This document shows, in pieces, positions 36,565 through 44,189 of a stretch of DNA of 48,472 nt (the first letter of the stretch is position 1; each line of letters starts with the position of its first letter). The DNA comes from Desulfobacca acetoxidans. Its GTDB lineage: Bacteria > Desulfobacterota > Desulfobaccia > Desulfobaccales > 0-14-0-80-60-11. A program made the position numbers and the translations under genes. Under the pieces are notes generated by a model that did no database searches, was not told the origin of the DNA, and worked only from the letters and a program-made list of their open reading frames with translations. The stretch is from assembly GCA_020722205.1 (NCBI GenBank), contig DYLF01000007.1:1-48472 (forward strand), written 5' to 3'.

Positions 36565-37617
36565 TCAAATTATCAACATGGCGTCGCCGTAACTATAAAA
36601 ACGGTATTTTTGTTCAATGGCCGCTTGATAGGCCGCCAAGATCAACTCCCGCCCGGCAAAAGCGCTCACCAGCAGCAATAAGGTGGAGCGGGGCAGGTGA
36701 AAATTGGTGAGCAGACGATCCACCGTTTTGAACTGATAGCCCGGGTAGATATAGAGGTCGCACCAGCCATGGCTTGCGTTGAAACCTTGAGGTGAGGCGC
36801 AGTACTCCAGCACCCTGACCGTCGTAGTGCCCACCGCCACCAGGCGTTGGCCCCGGTCTTTGGCGTTATTGAGCCTGGCTGCGGTCTGACCTGACAACTC
36901 AAAATATTCCGGCTGCAGACGGTGTCTGGTAAAGTCGGCCAAGCGCACCGGCAGGAAGGTTCCGACTCCCACATGCAGGGTGATGGTGGCCACCTCCGTG
37001 CCGCGCCGAGCCAACTCCTCTAGTATCTCCTCCGTAAAGTGCAGCCCGGCGGTGGGACAGGCGATGGCTCCCGGACAGCGGGCGAACACCGTCTGATAGC
37101 GCTCCCAATCAACCTCCTCCGGTGGTCTCCTAAGATATGGCGGCAAAGGCACTTCTCCATAAATGTTGACGGCTTGGTGAACCGACTGAGATGAAGATTG
37201 AAACAACAAGGTGCTCCCCTGAGAGTCACAGGAGATGATGTCGGCCCATAAATCCGGGCCGAAAACCAACCTCTGGCCGACTCTGAGGCGATGCCCCCTG
37301 ATGAACGCCCTGACTTTGGCCTTTCTGGGGGAAGCCCCGTTATCCACTGCTTCCGGCAGGTGATGAAGCAGGACTTCCACTCTGCCGCCACTCTTCTTTA
37401 CCCCCCGCAGACGGGCCGGAAAGACCTGGGTGTTGTTGGCCACCAGGAGGTCGTCCTCGTCGAGCCAGCTAAACAGGTCCTGAAATTGGGCGTGACACCA
37501 TCGGCCCTTACCTCGATCCACTACCAAAAGCCGGGAATCCTGCCGGCGGGCCAATGGATAGCGGGCAATCAGTTCCGGCGGCAAGTGATAATCGTATTCG
37601 TCGATCCGGGTATTCAT
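36565..37617 (-). CDS. queA: S-adenosylmethionine:tRNA ribosyltransferase-isomerase
   Basis: QueA transfers and isomerises the ribosyl moiety of SAM onto preQ1-tRNA to give epoxyqueuosine. The 350-residue protein has the usual start YDYHLPPELIARYPL, then DLLVANNTQVFPARL near 54, PLPPYLRRP near 155, and the C-terminal ITLHVGVGTFLPVR near 222 and LLTNFHLPRSTLLLLVSAFAG near 300. It is the first gene of the queA-tgt-yajC group, divergent from lolA with a 121-base shared promoter gap. Confidence 0.97.
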   Translation of the reverse strand: MNTRIDEYDYHLPPELIARYPLARRQDSRLLVVDRGKGRWCHAQFQDLFSWLDEDDLLVANNTQVFPARLRGVKKSGGRVEVLLHHLPEAVDNGASPRKAKVRAFIRGHRLRVGQRLVFGPDLWADIISCDSQGSTLLFQSSSQSVHQAVNIYGEVPLPPYLRRPPEEVDWERYQTVFARCPGAIACPTAGLHFTEEILEELARRGTEVATITLHVGVGTFLPVRLADFTRHRLQPEYFELSGQTAARLNNAKDRGQRLVAVGTTTVRVLEYCASPQGFNASHGWCDLYIYPGYQFKTVDRLLTNFHLPRSTLLLLVSAFAGRELILAAYQAAIEQKYRFYSYGDAMLII

Positions 37618-37738
37618 AAACTAAAAAATATCTAAAATACAACCCCTCCGATATCCAGGCTGGTGCACCTGTCAGCGATAATAGTTATAATCAATAATTC
37701 TATAAGGCAACAGATTTCTCATCAGGAGAGCAATCCGG
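37618..37738. promoter_or_regulatory. Divergent promoter region queA / lolA
   Basis: This AT-rich 121-base spacer separates queA (-) from lolA (+). A TATAAT hexamer at 37686-37691 is a plausible -10 for lolA, but no good -35 lies at the usual distance. CAGGAGAG shortly before ATG 37739 is the lolA ribosome site. No clear hexamer pair was found for queA. Confidence 0.35.
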
Positions 37739-38419
37739 ATGAACCTTCTTTGCTTGTTGTTTCTGTCTGTTTGGCTGATTTGGCCTGGTAATCTGTGGGC
37801 CGGCCCGACTCCTCAGGAGGTCATGACCCGGGTGCAGGCCCAGTATGATCGCACCTCCGGGTTCAAAGCCCACTTTCGCCAAACCTCCCGCCTCCGGGCC
37901 GTCAACCAGGAGGACACGGCGGAGGGCTGGCTTTATTTCCAGAAGCCCTGCCGCATGCGCTGGCAATACGAGACCCCTCCCGAACAGCAGAAAGAAATAA
38001 TTACCGATGGCCGGGAGGTCTGGCTGTATAATCCTCAGGACAATGTGGCGATGGTGTACCCTCTGAACCAGGTTTTACGGTCAGACCTGGTCATGCGGTT
38101 CTTTTCCGGCATGGGAAAATTTCGCCAGGACTTTGAGATATCGTGGCGCCGCCCACCGGACCAGTCTTTGCACTTTATCATCGACCTGTATCCCAAAGTC
38201 AGCCGCCCAGAGGTGAAGCGTCTCACCCTGACCATTAACCCCCAAACCTATCTGGTGGAAAATTTGGAATTCAGCAATGCCCTGGGGGAAGAGACCAGAT
38301 TTACCTTCTCCCGCTTGAGTATGGATGCTCGGCACCCCGCGGGCTTCTTTACCTTCACTCCACCGCCGGGAGTGCGGGTCGTCAGGGAGCGAGCCCAAGG
38401 CAACAAGGTAACAAGATAA
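37739..38419 (+). CDS. lolA: Outer-membrane lipoprotein carrier LolA
   Basis: LolA is a periplasmic chaperone that carries lipoproteins from LolCDE to the outer membrane. The 226 residues include a cleavable signal peptide (hydrophobic residues 2-17, cleavage likely after NLWA at residue 21). The mature part has FKAHFRQTS near 41, the GWLYFQKPCRMRWQYETP signature near 62, ITDGREVWLYNPQ near 87 and VKRLTLTI near 160, all expected for the LolA half-barrel. It marks a diderm organism. nadA follows after 51 bases. Confidence 0.92.
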   Translation: MNLLCLLFLSVWLIWPGNLWAGPTPQEVMTRVQAQYDRTSGFKAHFRQTSRLRAVNQEDTAEGWLYFQKPCRMRWQYETPPEQQKEIITDGREVWLYNPQDNVAMVYPLNQVLRSDLVMRFFSGMGKFRQDFEISWRRPPDQSLHFIIDLYPKVSRPEVKRLTLTINPQTYLVENLEFSNALGEETRFTFSRLSMDARHPAGFFTFTPPPGVRVVRERAQGNKVTR

Positions 38420-38470
38420 ACCTATACATTACTTGGCATTGCTCCTATATGCCTAGACATTAGGTGTCAG

Positions 38471-39385
38471 ATGAGTCTTACCACTTTGCGGCAAGAAATC
38501 CGCCACTGGCTCCGGAAAAGACGGGCTATACTCTTGGCCCACAATTATCAGCCACCGGAGATTCAGGATCTGGCCGATTATTTGGGAGATTCCTTGGCCT
38601 TATCCATGATGGCGGCCAACACCCCGGCGGAAGTAATCGTCTTTTGCGGCGTCCATTTCATGGCGGAGACCGCCGCCATTCTCTGCCCGAACAAAACGGT
38701 GTTGCTGCCGCGGCTGGATGTGGGCTGCTACATGGCCGACACCATCACCCCCTCGCTCCTTCGGGAGCGCAAGGCCCAGCTTCCCGGGGTGCCGGTAGTC
38801 ACCTACGTCAACTCGAGCGCCGCAGTGAAAGCTGACAGCGACATCTGCTGCACCTCCGCCAATGCCATCAAGGTGGTCAACTCTTTGGACGCCCGGCGGG
38901 TGCTGATGGTGCCGGACCGCAATCTGGCTCTTTACACCGCCAGGCATACGGACAAAGAGGTGCTGAACTGGGAGGGTTGCTGCAACATTCACGACCGCCT
39001 CAGCGCCGCCGAAGTGCTGGCCTGTCGGCAGGCCCATCCCGAGGCCATCTTCCTCGCGCACCCGGAATGCCGCCCCGCAGTCCTGGACCTGGCGGACGTG
39101 ATTCGCAGCACCAGCGGCATGTTGGCCTATGTGCGACGGGCAAAGGCGACGGCATTCATCATCGGCACCGAAAGAGGCATCATCTACACTCTGCAAAAAG
39201 AAAATCCGACCAAGCAGTTCTACTCCCCTTCTCCGGGACTACTATGCCCAGACATGAAGCGCATCACCCTCCCGGATGTCCTAACGGCCCTGCAGGAAAA
39301 CCGTTATCAGATCACCATTGAAGAGGAGTGCCGGCAGCGCGCCCTGCGGGCGGTGGAGCGGATGTTGGCTGTGCCCCGGGACTGA
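38471..39385 (+). CDS. nadA: Quinolinate synthase
   Basis: NadA condenses iminoaspartate with dihydroxyacetone phosphate to quinolinate for NAD synthesis and carries an oxygen-sensitive 4Fe-4S cluster. The 304 residues show ILLAHNYQPPEIQDLADY near 20, three cluster cysteines in FCGVHFMAETA (near 58), the GCCNIHDRL region near 169 and LCPDMKRIT near 257, and the repeated family sequences VNSSAAVKA and AHPECRPAV. The start ATG 38471 has AGGTG just upstream. No nadB or nadC is in the window. Confidence 0.96.
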   Translation: MSLTTLRQEIRHWLRKRRAILLAHNYQPPEIQDLADYLGDSLALSMMAANTPAEVIVFCGVHFMAETAAILCPNKTVLLPRLDVGCYMADTITPSLLRERKAQLPGVPVVTYVNSSAAVKADSDICCTSANAIKVVNSLDARRVLMVPDRNLALYTARHTDKEVLNWEGCCNIHDRLSAAEVLACRQAHPEAIFLAHPECRPAVLDLADVIRSTSGMLAYVRRAKATAFIIGTERGIIYTLQKENPTKQFYSPSPGLLCPDMKRITLPDVLTALQENRYQITIEEECRQRALRAVERMLAVPRD

Positions 39386-39423
39386 TTCCCCTTCCTGCCC
39401 TTGCGTTCTTTAGGCTCCCAGGC

Positions 39424-39438
39424 CCCAGTTTCACTGGG
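39424..39438 (+). terminator. Hairpin after nadA, weak terminator candidate
   Basis: The 6-bp stem CCCAGT/ACTGGG with a TTC triloop lies ~40 bases after the nadA stop. It is followed by GAAAGAATAAT, without a T tract, so termination is uncertain. Confidence 0.3.
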
Positions 39439-39560
39439 AAAGAATAATCGCCAAATTAAAGGTAACTTCTTGTCTTGTCGATAAGTGTTATACCCTGGCA
39501 GAACCTGGCCTGCTTTTTGCTATTTTAATCTCTTAAAAAAAAGCAGACGAATAGTCTCGG

Positions 39561-39827
39561 GTGAAACGCATGGACGCCTCGGAAGCACTAAAAGTTATTC
39601 GGCACTCTCTGCACGACCTGGCTCAACCCTTGGCCGCGGTCACCGGGTTGGTTGACCTATTGCTCCTGGAACATCGCAACAATTGCAGTCAACCAGAAGA
39701 AATTCAGCTAATCAGTGACAAACTGGAAGAGGTGCTGGAAATTATTTCCCATATCCGGCAAACCGCTCGCGAAGCGGTGCCGGAGTTAAGTGAAGAGATA
39801 ATGCCGCCTGAGAGGCGGGTGAACTAA
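39561..39827 (+). CDS. Stand-alone histidine-kinase dimerisation/phosphoacceptor (H-box) protein
   Basis: A small 88-residue helical protein. Residues 15-30 (HSLHDLAQPLAAVTGL) match the H-box of histidine kinases, with His18 followed by Asp19 and a Pro four residues later. A second long helix follows (IQLISDKLEEVLEIISHIRQ), giving the two-helix DHp layout. No ATP-binding domain, sensor or membrane segment is present, and the next gene is on the other strand. It could be a phosphotransfer protein, a dimerisation partner of a full kinase, or a relic. The start is GTG 39561 or ATG 39570. Confidence 0.65.
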   Translation: MKRMDASEALKVIRHSLHDLAQPLAAVTGLVDLLLLEHRNNCSQPEEIQLISDKLEEVLEIISHIRQTAREAVPELSEEIMPPERRVN

Positions 39828-39847
39828 CCCTCGGGGGCTCAGCCCGC

Positions 39848-39902
39848 AACCACGTTGATCCTCAAGGGGAGCTGTGCTTTAAATAACCACGTTGATTCTC
39901 AA
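39848..39902. repeat. 18-bp direct repeat with 37-bp period at the 3' end of the PH-domain gene
   Basis: AACCACGTTGATCCTCAA (39848-39865) and AACCACGTTGATTCTCAA (39885-39902) differ at one base. One copy encodes part of the last residues of the PH-domain protein; the other lies across and beyond its stop codon. This looks like a local tandem duplication. Confidence 0.7.
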
Positions 39903-40314
39903 TTGCCGCCTTCACCTTCTTGGGATCAGCCACGCCGTACCACAACATCTCCTTTCCCCCCGACCGGTTTTGCAGGACCAAGTTGCCGACGTTGAGCAGG
40001 CTTTGAGTCAGGCCCCGTTTTACCTCAATCCTCCCCAGTTCCTGCCAGGCGATCTCCTGCCGGCTGGCCGGCCAGCGCCACACGTGGGCCACTCCCCGGG
40101 AGTCTGCCAGATACTCCTGTCCCCACAGCCAGTATGCCACCAAGATCAGAATAGGCACACCCAAAAGAATCCCCAGCCACTGCGGCAGCCCGGCTTCCGG
40201 GTTGATCAGGGGACCAAAAAAACATAGGAACAGCGCCACGTAATAAACGAAAAAAGCCCTGGGAGCAGGGCGCCAGCGCTGCACCTGATTGCCTTCCATG
40301 GTTGTCTGAGACAT
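39862..40314 (-). CDS. Membrane protein with a bacterial PH-like domain
   Basis: A 150-residue protein. Two hydrophobic helices at about residues 20-37 and 45-64 are followed by a beta-rich segment resembling the DUF304/bPH2 domain: LADSRGVAHVWRWPASRQEIAWQELGRIEVKRG (in part), then VLQNRSGGKEMLWYGVADPKKVKAAI. The pattern of start helices plus a C-terminal PH fold is common in small bacterial membrane proteins of unknown role. The start ATG 40314 has GGGGAG 9 bases upstream. The 3' end carries half of a short tandem duplication. Confidence 0.7.
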   Translation of the reverse strand: MSQTTMEGNQVQRWRPAPRAFFVYYVALFLCFFGPLINPEAGLPQWLGILLGVPILILVAYWLWGQEYLADSRGVAHVWRWPASRQEIAWQELGRIEVKRGLTQSLLNVGNLVLQNRSGGKEMLWYGVADPKKVKAAIENQRGYLKHSSP

Positions 40315-40480
40315 CGTAGCACTCCCCTGTTAAGATAAGGTTAGTCCAGTTGGGCCCAGAAAATCGGCCAAGACCGCCGCACATCCGCCCGATATGGTCT
40401 CTTCCCTCAAATCCAGATACCCACAGAGGGCGTTGGTGAAGAAAAGTAATCATATATTAAGATTCTACCTAATCATTTCT

Positions 40481-40559
40481 CATCCGGAAAGCCCCCTTTG
40501 CCGGGACTTAGGACTCGGCACGGCCTGCCGCTACCAGTGAGGACCGAGGTTTCCGGATG
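40481..40559. ncRNA. 79-base inverted-repeat element with alternative internal hairpins (candidate structured RNA or tiny mobile repeat)
   Basis: The perfect 10-bp ends CATCCGGAAA (40481-40490) and TTTCCGGATG (40550-40559) enclose a 59-base GC-rich interior. Inside, CGGCA (40516-40520) can pair with TGCCG on either side (40499-40503 or 40526-40530), giving two mutually exclusive hairpins. It lies upstream of trmJ (+) and of the PH-domain gene (-). No known riboswitch or tRNA consensus was recognised. It could equally be a small extragenic palindromic repeat. Confidence 0.35.
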
Positions 40560-40592
40560 GGCACCAATTAAAGTCCAATATGCCATGCGGTC

Positions 40593-40620
40593 TTGCTGAT
40601 GGACTGTTTTGTGGTACAGT
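40593..40620 (+). promoter_or_regulatory. Possible promoter of trmJ
   Basis: TTGCTG (40593-40598), a 16-base spacer and TACAGT (40615-40620) resemble -35/-10 boxes. Transcription would begin at or within a few bases of ATG 40628, so the mRNA would be nearly leaderless, in line with the lack of a good ribosome site. Confidence 0.3.
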
Positions 40621-40627
40621 AGGGTTG

Positions 40628-41425
40628 ATGACAAAGCAGGAGAACAGAGCCCCCCAACAGGTCGGGGTGCGGCTGGAACGGCTGGCCATTGTACTTAACC
40701 GTCCGCAGTTGCCGGAAAACATCGGCGCAGTGGCAAGAGCGGCCTGCAATACCGGCATCAAGCGCCTCATATTGGTCCAGCCGGAGAGTGTGGATTGGGA
40801 GCGCATGCGCATGATGTCCACCGGCGCAGCCGCCCATCTCCTAAAAAGTATGACCATCTACGATGACCTGGCCACGGCATTAGCGCCTTTTTCCTATGTG
40901 GTCGGCACCACCGCCCGATTGGGCGGCATCCGCAAGGAAGTTTTTACCCCGCGGGACATTGCCCAACGCCTCATTGAACTCTCCCCTCACAATGATATTG
41001 CCCTTCTCTTCGGCCCGGAAAACTGGGGACTGACCAACAAGGAATTGCCTCTCTGCCATGCTCTGGTGACGATCCCCACGGCTGACTGTTCCTCGCTGAA
41101 TCTGGCACAGGCAGTAATGGTCGTTGGATATGAGATTTTCGTCGCTTCTGCGACAAATCCCCGTTTCGAACCCCGTTGGGCCAACTCCCGGGAACTGGCA
41201 TCCATGTACGCCATGCTCCAGGAGACGTTGGTGAAGATCAATTTCATCAGTCATCAGAATCCGGAATATTGGATGTTGAAGGTGCGCCGCTTGTTCAACC
41301 GCCATGGGCTCAAGGCCCAGGAGACCCAGGTGATTAAAGGTATCTGCCGCCAGATCGACTGGTACGTCAAGAAAGAGCTGGCAACGGCCAGGATGGAAAA
41401 GGCTGGCAAGGCTGCCGGGGAGTGA
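40628..41425 (+). CDS. trmJ: TrmJ-like tRNA/rRNA 2'-O-methyltransferase (SPOUT)
   Basis: A 265-residue SPOUT-class RNA methyltransferase. It has LAIVLNRPQLPENIGAVARAA (in part) near residue 18, the knot motifs ALLFGPENWGLTNKEL near 120 and VTIPTADCSSLNLAQAV near 145, which match TrmJ (2'-O-methylation of tRNA position 32). The helical C-terminal tail is also TrmJ-like. ATG 40628 is chosen over an upstream in-frame ATG at 40580, because the latter lies before the candidate promoter and adds a non-conserved Cys-rich stretch. The gene ends 8 bases from the end of the convergent aldo/keto reductase remnant. Confidence 0.88.
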   Translation: MTKQENRAPQQVGVRLERLAIVLNRPQLPENIGAVARAACNTGIKRLILVQPESVDWERMRMMSTGAAAHLLKSMTIYDDLATALAPFSYVVGTTARLGGIRKEVFTPRDIAQRLIELSPHNDIALLFGPENWGLTNKELPLCHALVTIPTADCSSLNLAQAVMVVGYEIFVASATNPRFEPRWANSRELASMYAMLQETLVKINFISHQNPEYWMLKVRRLFNRHGLKAQETQVIKGICRQIDWYVKKELATARMEKAGKAAGE

Positions 41426-41433
41426 GCGGAAGT

Positions 41434-42261
41434 CTAAGGTTTGTAATACATCAGACCCCGGGCAAAGGGGGCCACAGCTTTTTCCAGTTGATGTTGGGCC
41501 TGAGGGGAGAGGGGCTGAAAATCCCGGGCTGCTGTCACCAGTTCCTGGACCTGGTTCACCGAATCCGCGCCGATCACCACCAGGTTCACCGGTTGGCTCA
41601 ACGCCTAGGCGATTATCTCTGCTAAAGGCGCTATCTGGAGTTGCGGTAGCAAGCCCCGGCATAAGACTTTCATGCCGATCACCCCCAAACCACGGGCGGC
41701 GGCCTCTTGGGCCAAGGGGAGGAAGCTGCGGAAGTGGGGTTCCGCCGGATTAACCGGCAACAATACGGTGTCAAACTCATCCAGCTCCAACGACCGGCGC
41801 AGGATGCCGGGATCGTGGTGACCGGTGATGCCCAGGAAGCGGGTCAATCCCTCCTCTTTGGCCCAGCGGCAAGCCGTCAGCGCTCCCTCCGGAGCGCTAA
41901 GGGCAGTCAGATCTTCCTCCGTTCTCACCTCATGAACCTGCCAGAGGTCCAGATGGTCGGTCTGCAAATTTTTCAGGCTGGCGGCCAAGTGAGCCTCGGC
42001 TGCCACTCGACTGCGGGCGTGGGACTTGCTGCTCAGGAAGATTTTATCGCGGTATCCTCTGAGGCCTGAACCCAGATAGGCTTCGCTGCCCGCCTAGGCC
42101 CGGGCTGACTCAAAATAGGTGACGCCGGCCGCCAGCGCGGCCTCTATGACCGCCTGGGCTTGGCGCTCCTGTCCGCGGCTGCGCAACGCCCCCTCACCGC
42201 CCAAACCCAAAAGCGTTACCTCCGCCCCGGTGCTTCCCAAAAGTCTCTTTTCTAAGGTCAA
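41434..42261 (-). pseudogene. Aldo/keto reductase interrupted by two in-frame TAG codons
   Basis: Read in one frame from TTG 42261, 275 codons encode a full-length aldo/keto reductase (LLGSTGAEVTLLGLGG start; SSKSHARS with the tetrad Lys; DLWQVHEV with the tetrad His; GITGHHDPGIL; VNLVVIGADSV; final TAG 41434). The frame is broken by TAG at codon 56 (42094-42096) and codon 219 (41605-41607), and by nothing else. Codon 56, in YFESARA-TAG-AGSEAYLG, is exactly the catalytic Tyr position; codon 219, in LAEIIA-TAG-ALSQP, is another position usually Tyr. Both have the same context, GCC TAG GCG. TAG is a normal stop elsewhere in the window, so a young pseudogene is most likely; amber readthrough or sequence error remain possible. 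Confidence 0.75.
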
Positions 42262-42286
42262 GACGCACCACTTTCTGTGGTCGAGC

Positions 42287-43351
42287 CTATTGCGGCGAGG
42301 CCTTTTCCAGGTTGAGGAATTCTCTCAGCAGCTCCTCTTGGTGGGGGGTCAGATTGGTGGGGGTGAGAAGCGACACCTGCACCACCAGATCACCACGCTT
42401 GTGGTTACGCAGATCAGGAACGCCCTCCCCCCGCAGGCGAAAGGTGGCGCCTGACTGCGTCCCCGGCGGTATGGTCAGCGTGGTTTGGCCGTTCATGGTG
42501 GGAACCTCAATTTCCGCTCCCAGGGCGGCAGCCACAAAGGACAACTCAGCCTGATAATAGAGGTCCTTGCCCTGCCGTTTGAACAGATGATGGGGGGCTA
42601 CTCTCACTTCAACGTAAAGGTCTCCGGCCGGACCACCGAAACGGCCGGGTTCGCCCTCTCCCCGCAGGCGCAAACGGGTGCCGTTATCCATGCCCGGCGG
42701 AATGCGTACCTGGACTCGGTCTCTCTTTCTGACGGTGCCGCCCCCGCCACAGGCTCGGCAAGGGGAAGAGATATAACTGCCCGTCCCCCGGCATCTGGGA
42801 CAGGTGGTGAAAACACGGAGGATGCCACGGCTCTGGCTGACTTGACCGCGGCCACCGCATTGGGGGCAGGCTTGCCGCTGGCTACCGGGTTCCATTCCCT
42901 GACCCTGACAATGGTCGCATACTTCCCGGCGCTCGACCTCGATCTCAGTCTCCAGACCCTTAACCACTTGTTCCAGGGTGAGGGTTATCTGATACCGCAG
43001 GTCTGCACCGGGTTGCGCCTGAGGAGCCTGGCTGTGACGCCGCCCTCCAAAGCCAAAAAATTCCTCAAAAATATCCCCGAAACTGCCGAAGATATCATCG
43101 AAACCGCTGAAACCGGCGCCAAGATCCAGGCCATTCAGGCCGGCATGACCATAAAGATCATACAATTGCCTTCGTTCCGCGTCGGAGAGAACCTGATAAG
43201 CTTCTGAAATCCTTTTAAATTGCTCCTCGGCGTTCTTGTTCCCAGGATTGCGATCGGGGTGATACTTCAGGGCCAACCGCCGGTAGGCGCTCTTGATTTC
43301 CTCCTGGGAGGCTTGGCGCGGCACTCCTAGAATTTCATAATAATCAAACAT
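42287..43351 (-). CDS. dnaJ: Chaperone protein DnaJ
   Basis: DnaJ is the Hsp40 co-chaperone that delivers clients to DnaK and stimulates its ATPase. The 354 residues show a J domain ([12 protein letters not shown], with HPD at 31-33), a Gly/Phe-rich linker ([13 protein letters not shown]), and the zinc-finger domain with four CxxCxGxG-type repeats ([32 protein letters not shown]). A C-terminal substrate-binding part follows ([15 protein letters not shown]). dnaK and grpE are not in the window. A TTGACA-16-TAACTA promoter lies upstream. It ends in TAG. Confidence 0.96.
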   Translation of the reverse strand: MFDYYEILGVPRQASQEEIKSAYRRLALKYHPDRNPGNKNAEEQFKRISEAYQVLSDAERRQLYDLYGHAGLNGLDLGAGFSGFDDIFGSFGDIFEEFFGFGGRRHSQAPQAQPGADLRYQITLTLEQVVKGLETEIEVERREVCDHCQGQGMEPGSQRQACPQCGGRGQVSQSRGILRVFTTCPRCRGTGSYISSPCRACGGGGTVRKRDRVQVRIPPGMDNGTRLRLRGEGEPGRFGGPAGDLYVEVRVAPHHLFKRQGKDLYYQAELSFVAAALGAEIEVPTMNGQTTLTIPPGTQSGATFRLRGEGVPDLRNHKRGDLVVQVSLLTPTNLTPHQEELLREFLNLEKASPQ

Positions 43352-43409
43352 TGTCGCTAGACTATATCGGCAGAGTCAGGGCAAACTACACCTCCTGGTA
43401 TTGTTTAAA

Positions 43410-43437
43410 TAGTTATCACCCTTCAGCTCTTTGTCAA
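43410..43437 (-). promoter_or_regulatory. Probable sigma-70 promoter of dnaJ
   Basis: On the minus strand TTGACA (43437-43432), a 16-base spacer and TAACTA (43415-43410) precede dnaJ, whose ATG is at 43351. The leader would be about 50 bases. The -35 matches the consensus fully; the -10 matches at the key first two and last positions. An AGGAGG at 43391-43396 in the leader is too far from the start to serve dnaJ. Confidence 0.5.
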
Positions 43438-43495
43438 GATGATGGTGGTTGGCAATTAGGAGGAAAAAAGGCGCTGCGGAGGCAGGGAGTGGTGG

Positions 43496-43798
43496 TCAGG
43501 GAGAGGAGAGGAGCTCTTGCAGGCGAGCAGCCACCTCAGGGGAAAAATCTTGCACGGCCACCACTTTTTCCCGGCTGTGGGTTCCCAGGCGGAGATGCAA
43601 GGCGTTTGTTTTCAGCCCCAGGCGGCGCGCCAGAAATTTCAGCAGCTCTGCATTGGCCGCCCCTTTTTCCGGGGGGGCCGCCACCTTTATTTTCAAGCGC
43701 TCACCATGCAGGCCAGCCACCTCGGTGCGGGAAGCTCCCGGCACTACATGCAGGAGCAAGAGATAGCCCTGACAAGTCGGTTGGTAATAATTGGCCAT
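43496..43798 (-). CDS. yggU: DUF167/YggU-family protein
   Basis: A 100-residue single-domain protein of the conserved DUF167 family, function unknown. The signature is LLLHVVPGASRTEVAGLHGERLKIKVAAPPEKGAANAE (in part), then LLKFLARRLG and the HSREKVVAV strand. It follows yggT by 10 bases; yggT-yggU adjacency is common in proteobacteria and supports the call. The gene ends 144 bases before dnaJ. Confidence 0.9.
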   Translation of the reverse strand: MANYYQPTCQGYLLLLHVVPGASRTEVAGLHGERLKIKVAAPPEKGAANAELLKFLARRLGLKTNALHLRLGTHSREKVVAVQDFSPEVAARLQELLSSP

Positions 43799-43808
43799 GG
43801 GTCAATGC

Positions 43809-44108
43809 TCACTGAATCAGGCGGGCATAGTCCAGGATAGTCTGCACCAGGAAAATCTTCAGGAAGAGGATGGCGGCCAAGATGACCAGGGGGGTAAAGT
43901 CCATCCCCCCGAACATCAGAGGCAGCCGGCGGCGCACAGCCGACAACAGTGGTTCGGTAATGCTATAGAGAAAGCGCACGATAGGGTTGTACGGATCAGG
44001 ATTAACCCAGGACAGAATGGCCCGGGCGATTATGAGCCACATATAAATGTCCAGGGCCCAGCCCACTACCGTGGCCACGGCTTCGAGTAAATGTCTTAAA
44101 GCGATCAT
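43809..44108 (-). CDS. yggT: YggT-family membrane protein
   Basis: A 99-residue protein with two hydrophobic segments (about 10-30 and 66-88) separated by the conserved polar loop ARAILSWVNPDPYNPIVRFL and the ITEPLLSAVRRRLP motif. YggT proteins are small integral membrane proteins of uncertain function, in cyanobacteria and plastids linked to membrane organisation. ATG 44108 is preferred to the in-frame TTG at 44126, because the GGGGGG run between them is more plausibly leader. It lies between prfB and the DUF167 gene. Confidence 0.88.
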   Translation of the reverse strand: MIALRHLLEAVATVVGWALDIYMWLIIARAILSWVNPDPYNPIVRFLYSITEPLLSAVRRRLPLMFGGMDFTPLVILAAILFLKIFLVQTILDYARLIQ

Positions 44109-44189
44109 GGCCAAACGTCCCCCCAAGTCATAAAATTCATTAAATTTAAGGCCTGCCGGCAGGAGTTGTCAAGAGATAAGGGGAGCGGT

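Noticed and set aside
41434-42261. Pyrrolysine insertion as the leading explanation for the amber codons in the aldo/keto reductase
   Set aside because: Both sites are normally Tyr, not metal-methyltransferase Lys-like positions, and TAG is an ordinary stop in several neighbouring genes; no pyl gene is in the window.
43391-43396. AGGAGG on the minus strand as the dnaJ ribosome site
   Set aside because: It is about 40 bases from the well-supported dnaJ ATG, and the frame directly after it stops at once.
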